A stretch of 64,000 nucleotides of DNA from JABWBH01 sp964526695 (GCA_964526695.1 CAZGJA010000130.1:32304-96303); one strand, 5' to 3'; shown: positions 22,804-32,620, counted from the stretch's first letter. Notes: generated by a model not told the origin, from the letters alone. A program made the numbers and translations.

Positions 22804-23814
22804 TCAGAATCCCGCAAGCTCACGCAGATACGCCTGATAGGCCTGCTCCATGCCCTTGTCCGCCGCGCCGAAGTACAGCGAAAAAACCGCTCGCCCGAAG
22901 TCCTCATCCCCTTCGCCTTCGCGCGTCAGCATCGCGGCGCGCACCCGGATCGGCAGCGAGCCGTCCGCCAGATCGGCCAGCAGCCGATCCAACGCAGCTG
23001 CATGTCGCCCCTCCAACCCGTGGCGCAGAAACGACACCAGGCCCCACACGCCCGCGTAGTACGTCTGCGTGATGCCGCTGTGGTTGTGCAGCAGAACCTC
23101 GCCCGCGTCCGTGTCCAGCAGTTCATGCAGCGAAAACGCCTTAGACTCCGCCAGGGCGCTGCGCAGGTGATCGAGGCGAAAGGAGTTGCCCAGTGGCAAA
23201 GGCCGGGGCGGCAGGCGCGTGAAATCGAACGATTCGAGATAGCACGCCAGTCCCTCGTTGAGCCACGCGGGCGGACGGCAGGATGTGCGCGTCTGAACGT
23301 ACTGATGCCAGCCTTCATGCGCCAGCGTGGCGAGCGTCGCCGCGGGGGACGAATGGAACAGCACGGCCGCGCCGTCCTCCGTAAACCCGCCCGCGCGGAT
23401 GTGCTGATACACGGCGTACGATTGCGGGAAACGCGCCCGCGTGAAGCGGTCCCATTCTCCGCGGGTCGCAAAGATGTACGTCGTCAGCCGCGCGCCCTCG
23501 CGTCCCGGCGCCGGCGGCAGGAGCCGCACGTACTGCTGATACGCCGCCTCCGCCAGGACGGGCAGCGCATTGCGCAGTTCCCCGTCTTCCACCGTCGTGA
23601 AGAGGTCAAAGTGCTCCGTCGCAAGGCGAACGCCCTCGCGCTCCGCGGCGGACCACGGCTCCTGCGCGACGTGCAACGCGGGAGCCGCCGCGCGACAACC
23701 GAGCAGCGTCAACGCAGCCGCGATCGAGGTCAGCGCAAGGGCGATGAAGCCCGGGAAGCGCCGTCGGGAAGCTGCAGCAGGCCGGGCACTGAAATGGCTC
23801 CTCATTCGCTTCAT
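22804..23814 (-). CDS. Lipoprotein metallopeptidase-like protein (gluzincin HExxH)
   Basis: A 336-residue protein with a lipoprotein signal: basic start, hydrophobic stretch FIALALTSIAAALTLLG and lipobox cysteine (near residue 38). The mature part contains LAHEGWHQYV (HEGWH, an HExxH zinc site) and, 21 residues on, NEGLACYLE, which offers the third glutamate ligand of gluzincins, similar to the DUF1570/peptidase MA group. It would be anchored in a membrane facing outside the cytoplasm; the substrate is unknown. The ATG at 23814 is the first that places the signal peptide correctly; the frame is open further upstream but that part is not protein-like. It is convergent with mocA and divergent from the GT-C gene. 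Confidence 0.78.
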   Translation of the reverse strand: MKRMRSHFSARPAAASRRRFPGFIALALTSIAAALTLLGCRAAAPALHVAQEPWSAAEREGVRLATEHFDLFTTVEDGELRNALPVLAEAAYQQYVRLLPPAPGREGARLTTYIFATRGEWDRFTRARFPQSYAVYQHIRAGGFTEDGAAVLFHSSPAATLATLAHEGWHQYVQTRTSCRPPAWLNEGLACYLESFDFTRLPPRPLPLGNSFRLDHLRSALAESKAFSLHELLDTDAGEVLLHNHSGITQTYYAGVWGLVSFLRHGLEGRHAAALDRLLADLADGSLPIRVRAAMLTREGEGDEDFGRAVFSLYFGAADKGMEQAYQAYLRELAGF

Positions 23815-24154
23815 GGTTCTGCTCGCTGGCCGCTGCGGACTCTTCCCCCCGCCCCATCGCGATCTCCCGGTCATCGTCAAACATCCCCGCCATCGCTCGG
23901 CAAGGTGTACCCTCGGGGGATAAATGCGGCAATGCCTCGCGGAAATGTTGCGACGATGCGCAATCCGACGCCTCCAGATCTCTACCTCTCTGTGCGTCGC
24001 CGGCGCCGATGGGACACGATTCCTGCCGCGCCGCGATACTCGCCGGCCCGCGCTTGTCCATCCTCTTAGGCGCACCCAGTTTCGATATTGTTGATCGCCC
24101 ATGCCGCGGTAACATGACCGCCGGCGCGCGGGCTTTGGAAAGGACCGACGACGG

Positions 24155-26272
24155 ATGAACACTCACTCGCAGCAGGCCGACGGTCTGCCCGAACCCGAGC
24201 CGACCCCCTTCCCCCAGCGACCCCCGGCCGTCACCACCACGCACAACCATGCCAACCTCCTGACACCGGCAGCCGTCGCCGGCGCCCGAAGTTCAAGCCG
24301 CGCCGGGGCATCGTGCGCACCACCGACCAAGAACGTCGCCGCCGCCCCGTCGCCGTGGTGGCTGATCGTCATCCTGCTGGTCGGCCTGGTCTTTCGCGCC
24401 GCTTTGAGCCTCCAGGCGGGGCACACGGACGACCTCGTGCTGTTCGAGGCCTGGCTGCGTGACCTCAGCAAGCACGGCCTGGCCGAGTTCTTCAACCATA
24501 GCAACGCCAACTATCCCCCGCTGCACCTGCTGACGCTGTGGGCGCAAGGGCGGCTGCTGGACGCCGCGGGCGTGGACCTGCTGTCCGACGCTTCCTCATC
24601 GGTCATTCGCTTCTGGCTTCGCGCGCCCGCGTGCCTGGCGGATGCGCTCATCGCGCTGCTCCTCTACCGCGAGTGCGGTCGCCGCGCAGGACGCAAGGCC
24701 GGGCTCGCCGCGGCTGGCATCTACTTCCTCAACCCGGCCACGCTGTACATCTCCGCGTATTGGGGGCAGGTGGACAGCATTCACACGCTCTTCATCCTGG
24801 CGAGCCTGATGGCGCTGACCCGCCGGCGCCCGCTCTGCGCCGGGTTCGCCATCGGATTAGCCCTGCTGCAGAAGCTTCAGAGCATCGCCTTCCTGCCGCT
24901 CGTGCTTTTCGATGTGTACCGATACCGGCGCTGGTCCGGCGCGATCGGCTGGCTCATCGGCGCGGGGCTGTCCGTCTCCCTCGTGCTGGCGCCGTTCATT
25001 CAAGCCGGAACAGCGAAGACGGCCAAGGAGCGCGCCGAGACCGTGAAGATGGCGATAGATCGCGGTTACGGCGTCGTGGGGCAGTATCCGCGTTTGTCCA
25101 TCAATGCCTACAACCTCTGGCACATCGGCAATCACCACCTGATCGGCGACTTCAACCCGCCGCACCTGCTGATCCGCGCTGCCGGCGACGGTCAGACCAG
25201 CGTGGCGGACGACGCCGCGTGGTATCTGCGCCTGACGTGGCGGCGTATCGGATCGATGCTGTTCGTGCTGTTCACGGCCGGCGTGCTCGCGCTGTATGCG
25301 CGGCGGCACTCGGCGGAGGATCGCGCGCTGGCGGCCGCGGCGCTGGGCATGGGGTTCTTCCTTTTTCCCACGGAGATGCACGAGCGTTATGCCTTTCCCG
25401 TGCTCGGCGTGCTGGCGGTCTGGGCGGCGGCGGGCGGATGGCGCGAGCGATTGTACTGGGCGTTCTCGATCCTCTTCCTGCTCAACGTGGCGGCCATTCT
25501 GCCCATCGAGCCGATCGGCGGGAGCATCAGCGTGGTCATGGTGGCGCTGTTCGTGGCGATGCTGCTGGCGCTGGGCGTTCGCGCCGGCGCGGGGCGCATC
25601 CACATCGGCGTGGCGCAGCCGCTTCCGGACTCCGGGGCTGCATCGCCTGGCAACCTTCCGGCATCGCCCGGCCAAGCGGCGGCGGCGGCGGCGGATCCAC
25701 GGGCAGCGGCGCGGGAAGCTCACGCTGACGCCGGCGACGCCCCCCCCCCCTCGAAGCTTGTGCTGTGGTTCTGCCGCGGGACCTTTGCGGCGTGGGTCAT
25801 CGCGCTCAACGCCGCGTGCGTGCTGGTGTACATGGGTTCCACCGCGCCCTGGCCCCGCGAGGCCAGCGCGGTGTACCTGACCGAAATCGAACCGGCGATC
25901 GTTCAGCAACAGCACGCCGCGCCGCAGGGCGACGCGGAGGTCGAGGGCGGACCGCTGCACGTGGGCAACCGCTACTACTTCCACGGCATCGGCGCGCATG
26001 CCCGCTCGAAACTCGTGTATCCCGTCCCGCCGGGCGCGGCGCGCTTCAAGGCCGTCGCCGGCGTCAGCGAGGGCTTCGAGGGCCAGGTGCGACTCAGCAT
26101 CCTCATCGACGGCAAGCCGGCCATCGAGAGCGGCCCGCTCATGCACGACAGCGCGCCCTTGAACGTGGACCTCGACGTCGCCGGCGCCGGCACGATCACG
26201 CTCATCGCAGACCCCGACGGCCGCAACAACGGCGACCACGTGGACTGGGCCGACGCGCGGTTCACGAAGTAG
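24155..26272 (+). CDS. GT-C-like multi-membrane glycosyltransferase fused to an NPCBM-like domain
   Basis: A 705-residue integral membrane protein. After a proline-rich N-terminal 65 residues, about ten hydrophobic segments follow (for example WWLIVILLVGLVFRAALSL). The periplasmic-loop acidic motif HTDDLVLFEAWL, the YPPLHLL stretch and AYWGQVDSIHT are typical of polyprenyl-phosphate-sugar-using GT-C mannosyltransferases. After a low-complexity linker (about 490-530) and one more membrane segment, the last 140 residues resemble the NPCBM/NEW2 carbohydrate-binding module: YYFHGIGAHARSKLVYPVP, EGQVRLSILIDGKP and DHVDWADARF. It probably transfers a sugar to an extracytoplasmic acceptor. The ATG at 24155 has AGGA upstream. 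Confidence 0.75.
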   Translation: MNTHSQQADGLPEPEPTPFPQRPPAVTTTHNHANLLTPAAVAGARSSSRAGASCAPPTKNVAAAPSPWWLIVILLVGLVFRAALSLQAGHTDDLVLFEAWLRDLSKHGLAEFFNHSNANYPPLHLLTLWAQGRLLDAAGVDLLSDASSSVIRFWLRAPACLADALIALLLYRECGRRAGRKAGLAAAGIYFLNPATLYISAYWGQVDSIHTLFILASLMALTRRRPLCAGFAIGLALLQKLQSIAFLPLVLFDVYRYRRWSGAIGWLIGAGLSVSLVLAPFIQAGTAKTAKERAETVKMAIDRGYGVVGQYPRLSINAYNLWHIGNHHLIGDFNPPHLLIRAAGDGQTSVADDAAWYLRLTWRRIGSMLFVLFTAGVLALYARRHSAEDRALAAAALGMGFFLFPTEMHERYAFPVLGVLAVWAAAGGWRERLYWAFSILFLLNVAAILPIEPIGGSISVVMVALFVAMLLALGVRAGAGRIHIGVAQPLPDSGAASPGNLPASPGQAAAAAADPRAAAREAHADAGDAPPPSKLVLWFCRGTFAAWVIALNAACVLVYMGSTAPWPREASAVYLTEIEPAIVQQQHAAPQGDAEVEGGPLHVGNRYYFHGIGAHARSKLVYPVPPGAARFKAVAGVSEGFEGQVRLSILIDGKPAIESGPLMHDSAPLNVDLDVAGAGTITLIADPDGRNNGDHVDWADARFTK

Positions 26273-26933
26273 CGCGCGAACCTCGACCGGTGATCGTTGC
26301 ATCTGAATTGAGGGGCGCCAAGCGCGTGGGGCGCAACGATCGGCGCCGGGTGCGTGGCGGATTCGGCGCGCCGAAACCCGGCGCGCTGAACCAAGCTGCG
26401 CGCCGATCCAAGCTGCTCTTCGCGCGGCTGGGCCCAGGATCGTTGCCAGGGGCACCCGAGCAAAGCGAGTCGCCGCTGGGAAGCGCCCTCCCGTTGTTTC
26501 TTCGCCCGGTAGGACGCACGAGCGCTTCGCCGGCTCCGCGGGTCCAACAGAGAAGCCGGGGCCGCCCACCAAGCGCTTGCTCACGTCAGGGGCTTGATCG
26601 CGCCGCGGACAGGTTCCCGGGCCACGCTCGCCGGCCTTGCTGGCCAAGCGCCATCACAGACTTGAGAGGTGTCCAGTCCGATCGGGAATCCGGCGATGAC
26701 CCCGCCCACCTGAAGCGCCTCGGACTCTCAATCCGGTGTCCTCAGCGGCAGGGGGGGGCGGTCCGCGGCGGCTCCACATGCCGGGATTCTGCCAGGGCAG
26801 CCGAAGCTTCGCGTTTGCAGGATGATATGATAATGTGCCGGACGAGAGTCTGGGGCGGCCGGCGGGCAACTTCACGGCGGTTCGCGCAGGCCGGCGGCGG
26901 TTGATGGGGTCCGCTCCTTCCTGATTGATTCCC
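26273..26933. other. 660-bp intergenic stretch with no recognised feature
   Basis: Between the GT-C gene and the sigma factor gene. No frame on either strand shows a protein-like composition or a ribosome-binding site. It contains an eight-G run at about 26750 and scattered short palindromes. The promoter of the sigma factor should lie at its right end but no clear consensus is seen. Confidence 0.5.
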
Positions 26934-27608
26934 ATGGCGCGCGACGTATTTCCAACCACGATGCACACCTGGATCGGGCGGCGGCTCACGGAGGGGGAGG
27001 CCGGGCGGGGGGACGTCAACCGTCACCTGATGAGCGTTTACGCCTACCCGCTCGAAGTGTACTTCCGCGGCACGTCTGATCACTGGCTCGGCGACCCCGG
27101 CGACGTGGTCGGGGGCTTCTTCGCCGACCGGCTGGCGCGTCCGAATTTCCTGGCGGACTGGCAATCTACGGGAATTCGCCTGAGGCGCTGGCTTATGAAC
27201 GCCTTCTGTCTCTATCTGAAGGAGGCGAAGCGCCGGCATCGGCGGGACACGGGCCATGCCGAGCTTCCGGAGGAGTCAGCAACGGGGGCTGCGAACGTCG
27301 ATCGGGACATGGACCGGGCGTTCGCGCAGTCGCTCACGCGTGAGGCGCTGAGCCGGACGCAGCAGCTCTGCACCGAGCAGGGCTTGGAGGCGCACTGGGG
27401 CATCTTCGTGCGGCATTATTACGAGGAAGCGCCGTATGACGCGGTTGGACGCGAGTACGGAGTGGATCCGCCGCGCGCGGCCGTCATGGCGAGGACTGCG
27501 TCGCGCAAGTTCCGACAGGTGATGCGTGACATTCTGATGCGCGACGGGGCGGAGGAGGGCGAGGTGGACCGTGAAATCCAGGAGCTATTGGAGGTGACCG
27601 GCGCGTGA
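26934..27608 (+). CDS. ECF-like RNA polymerase sigma factor
   Basis: A 224-residue sigma-70-family protein without sigma 1.1 or region 3. Region 2-like sequence is around HLMSVYAYPLEVYFRG and DVVGGFFADRLARPNF, followed by the helical LRRWLMNAFCLYLKEAKRR. Region 4-like helix-turn-helix is seen in the C-terminal part (HYYEEAPYDAVGREYGVDPPRAAVMARTASRKFRQVMRDIL). It would direct RNA polymerase to an alternative promoter set, possibly the secreted-protein genes that follow; this is inference. The start is the ATG at 26934; an in-frame TTG 9 bp upstream is less likely. The stop overlaps the next gene by GTGA, so the partner is translationally coupled and may be its regulator. Confidence 0.78.
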   Translation: MARDVFPTTMHTWIGRRLTEGEAGRGDVNRHLMSVYAYPLEVYFRGTSDHWLGDPGDVVGGFFADRLARPNFLADWQSTGIRLRRWLMNAFCLYLKEAKRRHRRDTGHAELPEESATGAANVDRDMDRAFAQSLTREALSRTQQLCTEQGLEAHWGIFVRHYYEEAPYDAVGREYGVDPPRAAVMARTASRKFRQVMRDILMRDGAEEGEVDREIQELLEVTGA

Positions 27609-28084
27609 CTTCTTCCCCCTCGACAAGTTCGGGTTTTGCAAAGGGCGCGCCTGGCCTGACGGAGACCGCGCGCCTGCTGCGCCTCGGGCTTACAGAAGCG
27701 AGCCGGCCCGTGGATGACGTGATCGAGCGTTTGCGCCGCCGCGACGGCGCGGAGTGGATGCGGCAGGCGTTGTCGAGCGGACCGCTGGCGATCGAAGAGT
27801 CTGTCGCGACGCCATCCCTCGGCGCCATGCCTGCTGCGAAGTTGCTCGCCTGCAAAGAGGCCTGCAAGACCTTGCTGCACCACGCGACCGAAGTGGACGC
27901 GAGGCAGCGCGCGATCCTCAATTACTTCATCTGCGTGGCCGCCGCCCTGATCCAGCACCGGCAGCGCATCTGCAGCAAAGGCCGTGAGGAGTTGGATCCC
28001 ATCTTATTGGACCTCGCGGAAGCCGCGCCTGCACCCTGGGGCGATTGGCTGGGCAGCGCCGCCCTCGTGGCCGAGTCCGCCTGA
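27605..28084 (+). CDS. Hypothetical protein coupled to the sigma factor
   Basis: A 159-residue protein starting with GTG inside the stop of the sigma factor gene (GTGA). No known domain is recognised. It is mostly helical, with a central stretch AAKLLACKEACKTLLHHATEVDARQRAILNYF that could pack as a helical bundle and a moderately hydrophobic segment CVAAALIQHRQ. There is no signal peptide. Coupling to a sigma factor suggests an anti-sigma or adaptor role, but no zinc-binding HxxxCxxC motif of ZAS anti-sigma factors is present, so function remains unknown. Confidence 0.65.
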   Translation: MTSSPSTSSGFAKGAPGLTETARLLRLGLTEASRPVDDVIERLRRRDGAEWMRQALSSGPLAIEESVATPSLGAMPAAKLLACKEACKTLLHHATEVDARQRAILNYFICVAAALIQHRQRICSKGREELDPILLDLAEAAPAPWGDWLGSAALVAESA

Positions 28085-28629
28085 TTCCCCTGACCACGAG
28101 TGGATGAGCGTTTCCTCAGGGCTTTCAGCAAACCCGGAAGGTGTCCGCGCGCATTCCTCCCCCCTCCCTTTGGGAGGGGCCGAGGGAGGGCCTGCGCGGG
28201 ACACAGTGCGTGCCTAACAACGCGCATCGCGCATCCACCTCCTCACAGTAAACCGAAACGCAGACAATCAATAAACAAATCGTCGATCGTTGTTGCATTG
28301 AGCATGGCAATTCATGTTTGGGCCTAAGTGATGGAGGCCAGCCCGCGGCCCACGCGCCATCCTCTTTGCGGTCAACGAACGTGTTTCGTCCTCTCATTGA
28401 GCGCGCGCCGCAACCGCGCTCCCCTGTCTTTCTTCTGTACGTTCGGGCCGCTGAAGGTGGGAGAGCAGCGGCCTATCTGACACAACATCTCCTCTCGACG
28501 TGACATGAGGCAACGGAAAGCTCGCCACGCCGGCGCCCAAGCGCTGGCGTGAAAGCTGACGGTCCAGGCGGACCGCGGCTTGGGCCGTCTCCGCGCCTCG
28601 ACATCGAGGGCATTCCTGGAGGAAATCGC
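28085..28629. other. 545-bp intergenic stretch with one GC hairpin
   Basis: Contains a palindrome CTCCCTTTGGGAG near 28,160-28,176, which may act as a terminator for the sigma factor pair, and a relatively AT-rich patch at 28,225-28,330 that could hold the promoter of the next gene. No convincing gene is seen. Confidence 0.45.
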
Positions 28630-29124
28630 ATGAGCAGACTATCGGGCATGGGGTTTGCGGCCACGCTGCTGATGGCATCGGCCGGCATGGCGCAGGTGTA
28701 CGACGTGCCGTGGTTCACGATCGACGCGGGCGGCGCGATGGGCCAATCCGGTGGCACGTTCACAGTGAGCGGAACCACGGGGCAGCACGACGCCGGCGCC
28801 GCCATGAGCGGCGGCGCCTTCACTCTCGAAGGCGGCTTCTGGCCGGGCGCGTCCGACGACGGCTGCACCGGTGGGGAGAAGGTGAAGAAGGCGTCCTGCA
28901 GAGACCGCAACGGGAGCAACCAGCTCAAGGTGCTCCTCGTGGAAGGTCGCCCCGGCGACACCTTCACCGTGACGCTGGCGGACAACACCAGCAAGTCGGG
29001 CAACATCAACAACAAGGGCAAGGGCAAGGCCAAGTTCAACGACCGCCCGCCGGCGGAAGCCGGCACGGCGAGCGCTGAGTGGGGCTGCGGGGCAACCGAC
29101 TCGAAGGACTACACGTGCCCGTAG
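28630..29124 (+). CDS. Secreted protein with GGFWPG-type repeat motif
   Basis: A 164-residue exported protein. It has a short signal peptide (MSRLSGMGFAATLLMASAGMAQ, cleavage likely after AQ). Then comes VPWFTIDAGGAMGQSGGTF with TVSGTTGQHDAGAAMSGGAF and LEGGFWPG, a pattern common in exported planctomycete proteins. The second half (GEKVKKASCRDRNGSNQLKVLLVEGRPGDTF) looks like a small beta domain with four cysteines. GGAGGA lies 7 nt before the ATG at 28630; the frame is open further up but that part is not coding-like. Function unknown; the motif is usually found next to surface-attachment or propeller domains. Confidence 0.72.
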   Translation: MSRLSGMGFAATLLMASAGMAQVYDVPWFTIDAGGAMGQSGGTFTVSGTTGQHDAGAAMSGGAFTLEGGFWPGASDDGCTGGEKVKKASCRDRNGSNQLKVLLVEGRPGDTFTVTLADNTSKSGNINNKGKGKAKFNDRPPAEAGTASAEWGCGATDSKDYTCP

Positions 29125-29261
29125 AGCGTCTCGCAATGGCGAGTTTGTAGAGGATCTGAAAGGACAGGCGCGGCTAAGGCGCCGCGCCAGGTGGAACGCA
29201 ATCAACGCCCGACAAGCTCGGGCTTTTCCTGGGACTTAAGACTTAAAGGGAGTTTTCGAAC

Positions 29262-30854
29262 ATGAAGCGAAGTGTGATTCTGGCAGTGTTGGCCGCGATG
29301 AGCCTGGCGGCGGCTGCAACGTACGCTCAGGCGCCCGTGGACAACGCCTTCACGTTTCAAGGGAAGTTGACGGACAACGGCGGCGCGGCCAACGGACTCT
29401 ATGATTTTGAGTTCAAGCTGTTCGATGCGCTCGTGGCCGGCAATCAGGTCGGAGCGACGCTGACCGCGACCGGCGTGAACGTGACCGACGGGCTGTTCAC
29501 GTCCGAGCTGGACTTCGGCGCCGTGTACAACGGTACGGCGCTGTGGCTGAACATCGCCGTGCGGCCCAACGGCGGCGGGGCGTTCACCCCGCTGACGCCG
29601 CGCCAGTCGCTGACGGCCGCGCCGTTCGCCTCATACGCGCTGAACACCTACTGGACCGCCAGCGGCAGCGCGATCAAGAACACCAACACGGGCTTCGTCG
29701 GCATCAACCGCACCGCCCAGGTCAGCGGCTCCGAGTACTTTGGAATCCAGGCACCGGCAACGGGCACCAATTACGGCGGCATGTACATTCGCACCGACAG
29801 CGAAACGGGCAAGCCCTTCTATGGTTACACGACCGGCACCGAGACGGCGTGGACGTATCTCGACGGCAGCACGGGCTCGTGGCAGTTGTACAACGGCGGG
29901 ACGCGCCTGACGGTCGAAGACACCGGCGACGTCGGCATCGGCACCACCGACCCGGCCGCCAAGCTGCACATCGACAACGGCAGCGACGCCAGCCGCGCGC
30001 TCTATGCCACCAAGACGGGATCGGGCATCGTGACGGAGTTTCACGTCGATAGCGGAAACAGCGCCTATCCGCTCTATGCCGTCACCTACGGCACGGGACG
30101 CGCCGCGTCCTTCGAAGCCCACACCTCCAACACCCTTGCGGCGGTCAGCATCCTTAAGAACGGCGGTCCCGCGCTGAATCTGACCTCGGACGTGGGTTTC
30201 GGATCGTATGACAGCACTGCGGCGGTCTGCTTCCTGAGCAACAACGACAGCGAACTGGCGACGGGCGGAATCCTGGTCCTGGGTGACGTCGATGGCGGAA
30301 ACTTGTCTTTCGACGGCAACGAGATCATGGCCCGCAACGCCGGCGCGGCCTCGACGCTCTACCTCAACAACGAAGGCGGCAACACGATCATCTCCCCGCT
30401 AGGCCACACCATCGTCAGCGTGCTGGAGATCACCGGCGGCGCGGATTTCTCCGAAGGCTTCGAGGTCGGCGGCGCGATCGAGCCGGGCATGGTCGTCGTG
30501 ATCGACCCGAGCAACCCGGGCGAGCTGAAGCCCGCTACCAGCGCGTATGACCGCAAGGTCGCTGGCATCATCAGCGGCGCGGGCGGCGTCAAGCCGGGCA
30601 TGATCATGAGCCAGACCGGCACGCTCGCTTCCGGCGAGCATCCCGTCGCCCTCACGGGCCGGGTGTACTGCTGGTGCGACGCTTCCACCGGGGCGATTGA
30701 GCCGGGCGACATGCTCACCACCTCGAACACGCCGGGCCACGCGATGAAGGTCGCGGACCACGCGGCGGCGCAGGGCGCGATTCTCGGCAAGGCCATGACT
30801 TCGCTGAAGCAGGGTGAGAAGGGTCTGGTTCTGGTTCTGGTCAGCTTGCAGTAA
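29262..30854 (+). CDS. Secreted beta-rich surface protein with tail-fibre/peptidase G2-like C-terminus
   Basis: A 530-residue exported protein with a signal peptide (MKRSVILAVLAAMSLAAAATYAQA). An N-terminal beta sandwich (FTFQGKLTDNGGAANGLYDFEFKLFD ...) is followed by DVGIGTTDPAAKLHIDNG, the sequence typical of tail-fibre/adhesin-like stalks. The last 150 residues (SEGFEVGGAIEPGMVVVIDP, YDRKVAGIISGAGGVKPG, GRVYCWCDASTGAIEPGDMLTTS, GHAMK) resemble the C-terminal peptidase G2-like/phage-tail-derived domain seen in many exported bacterial proteins. That domain may act as intramolecular chaperone or autoprotease. AAAGGGAG precedes the ATG. Probably a surface or fibre protein. Confidence 0.75.
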   Translation: MKRSVILAVLAAMSLAAAATYAQAPVDNAFTFQGKLTDNGGAANGLYDFEFKLFDALVAGNQVGATLTATGVNVTDGLFTSELDFGAVYNGTALWLNIAVRPNGGGAFTPLTPRQSLTAAPFASYALNTYWTASGSAIKNTNTGFVGINRTAQVSGSEYFGIQAPATGTNYGGMYIRTDSETGKPFYGYTTGTETAWTYLDGSTGSWQLYNGGTRLTVEDTGDVGIGTTDPAAKLHIDNGSDASRALYATKTGSGIVTEFHVDSGNSAYPLYAVTYGTGRAASFEAHTSNTLAAVSILKNGGPALNLTSDVGFGSYDSTAAVCFLSNNDSELATGGILVLGDVDGGNLSFDGNEIMARNAGAASTLYLNNEGGNTIISPLGHTIVSVLEITGGADFSEGFEVGGAIEPGMVVVIDPSNPGELKPATSAYDRKVAGIISGAGGVKPGMIMSQTGTLASGEHPVALTGRVYCWCDASTGAIEPGDMLTTSNTPGHAMKVADHAAAQGAILGKAMTSLKQGEKGLVLVLVSLQ

Positions 30855-30982
30855 GGACCGGAAGGGATTGGCCGCGGCATCGGCGCGGAGGTTTCATTGG
30901 AAACCAGGCGGAGATCATCGGATCTCTGCGGTCGCGCGATGCGGGGGTTTACAATCCTGACCCTTGAACGGAGACCAAAACC

Positions 30983-32548
30983 ATGAAAACAAAACAACAA
31001 CACAATCAGGAAAGGCGGGCGACGGCGCGACTGGCGCTATGCGCCCTGACCTTGACGGTGATGGGGACCGCGTGGACGGTGCAGGCGAAGGATATCGACG
31101 TCACGGATTTGGATTCGCACGTGGCGATCCTGTCTCCCTGGGGCTTCGTCGATCACGCGCCGCTCGTCGGCATTCTCGTGCAGGAGGACGTTGGTGCTTT
31201 CGAGGCGCTGCGTTGCAAGGCGGGGGTGACGCTGGTGGATTTCCCGCTCGAGCAGGACTTCGCGGTGGACCTGGAGCTGGAGCAGTTCTACGTCACGGAC
31301 AACGACACACAGTTCATCGTCGTCACGGACGCCGGTGAGGAGCGGATCGACGCGCCCGAGGTGGCTACGTTCCGCGGTCGCGTCGCGGGGTATGAGGATT
31401 CCTGGGTGTTCCTTGGCGTCATGCCGGGGGAGGTCCAGGGCGTCGTGCGCCTCGGCGAGAATGAGGAATATGTGATCAGCACGCCGAGGCCCGATGCCGC
31501 TTTGAACGCGGACCGCCACCCGATGATCTATGAGCGGTTCGCCACGAAGGGGCTGTTCAGCCCGCCCGTCTTCAACTGTGAGCCGGAGTACCCGCCGGGC
31601 GCCTTGACGATGGACGACCTTCTCGGCGGCGGCGGCGACAACACCATCTCCGGTTTCACCTGGAAGGTGCTGGACATCGCCATTGACTGCGATTGGGAAT
31701 ATCGCAACCTGTTCAGCAGCGTGAATGAGACGGCCGCCTACGCGTCGCTGCTGACCGCGGCGGCCAGCTCGATCTACGAGCGCGACATGGAGCTGAAAAT
31801 CTCGCTCCATTACATCCGTGTGTGGAACACGTCGAGCGATCCCTACACGAGGTTCGACACGAGCACGGCGCTGCCCGAATTCCGGGACTATTGGAACGCC
31901 AACATGGGCAGCGTGGGACGCGACTTCGCACACCTGCTCTCCGCCAAGGACATGGGCGGAGGTCGGGCGTACATTCAAGGGCTGTGCAATTCCAACAGTT
32001 ACGGCGTGGACGGCAACAACACCGGCTCATTCCCGTATCCGCTGGAGATGAACAGCGATTCCAACTGGGACATTATCGTGTTCATTCACGAGATGGGCCA
32101 CAATATCGGAACCGACCACACCCATTGCTACAATCCGCCGTTGGACAAGTGCTTCAACTCGGAAAGCGGGTGTTATAGCGGCGCGCAGGTGTGCCAGGTC
32201 GGAACGATCATGAGCTACTGCCACCAGTGCAGCGGCGGGCTTTCCAACATGACGCTTCAGTTCCATTCTTCGTGCATTACCGTGATGCGCGCCTATGTGG
32301 ATGGACGAAGCTGCCCGACCACCGGTCGCAATCCGTGCTATCTGGACGCGGGCTTTGGCGGCTCGGAGAACGGCACCAGCTCGAATCCGTACAACAGCGT
32401 ATTCGAGGGTTTCAAGTACGTCATCCCGGGCGGCACGATCCGCATGAAGGCGGGCACGTATTCGGAGACCTTCCCGGTCTGGTATCCGCTCAACCGGCCG
32501 ATGATCCTGAACACCAATGGTTCGGGAACGGCCACCATCGGCAACTGA
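30983..32548 (+). CDS. Secreted metzincin metalloprotease with C-terminal beta-helix-like module
   Basis: A 521-residue exported zinc protease. After a basic N-terminus and signal peptide ending near VQAKD, a pro-like region runs to about 200. The catalytic part contains FIHEMGHNIGTDHTH (HExxHxxGxxH, metzincin zinc site, near residue 366-380) and the Met-turn GTIMSYC about 30 residues later; several cysteine pairs suggest disulfides. The last 70 residues (CYLDAGFGGSENGTSSNPYNSVFEG ... GGTIRMKAGTYSETF) look like a partial right-handed beta-helix and are related to the end of the next protease. The ATG at 30983 has GGAG 9 nt upstream. Role: extracellular proteolysis, substrate unknown. Confidence 0.85.
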   Translation: MKTKQQHNQERRATARLALCALTLTVMGTAWTVQAKDIDVTDLDSHVAILSPWGFVDHAPLVGILVQEDVGAFEALRCKAGVTLVDFPLEQDFAVDLELEQFYVTDNDTQFIVVTDAGEERIDAPEVATFRGRVAGYEDSWVFLGVMPGEVQGVVRLGENEEYVISTPRPDAALNADRHPMIYERFATKGLFSPPVFNCEPEYPPGALTMDDLLGGGGDNTISGFTWKVLDIAIDCDWEYRNLFSSVNETAAYASLLTAAASSIYERDMELKISLHYIRVWNTSSDPYTRFDTSTALPEFRDYWNANMGSVGRDFAHLLSAKDMGGGRAYIQGLCNSNSYGVDGNNTGSFPYPLEMNSDSNWDIIVFIHEMGHNIGTDHTHCYNPPLDKCFNSESGCYSGAQVCQVGTIMSYCHQCSGGLSNMTLQFHSSCITVMRAYVDGRSCPTTGRNPCYLDAGFGGSENGTSSNPYNSVFEGFKYVIPGGTIRMKAGTYSETFPVWYPLNRPMILNTNGSGTATIGN

Positions 32549-32574
32549 TCTTCGCCGAGGGAGATGAGGAGGAG

Positions 32575-32620
32575 GCGCCGGCCGCGTCGTTTGCCCGACG
32601 ACGCGCCGGCGCAGGCTTTT
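32575..32620 (+). terminator. Terminator-like hairpin behind the first metzincin gene
   Basis: GCGCCGGCCGCGTCG pairs with CGACGCGCCGGCGC around a short loop, about 14-15 bp of nearly perfect stem, followed by AGGCTTTT. It starts 27 bp after the stop codon at 32548. Confidence 0.6.
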
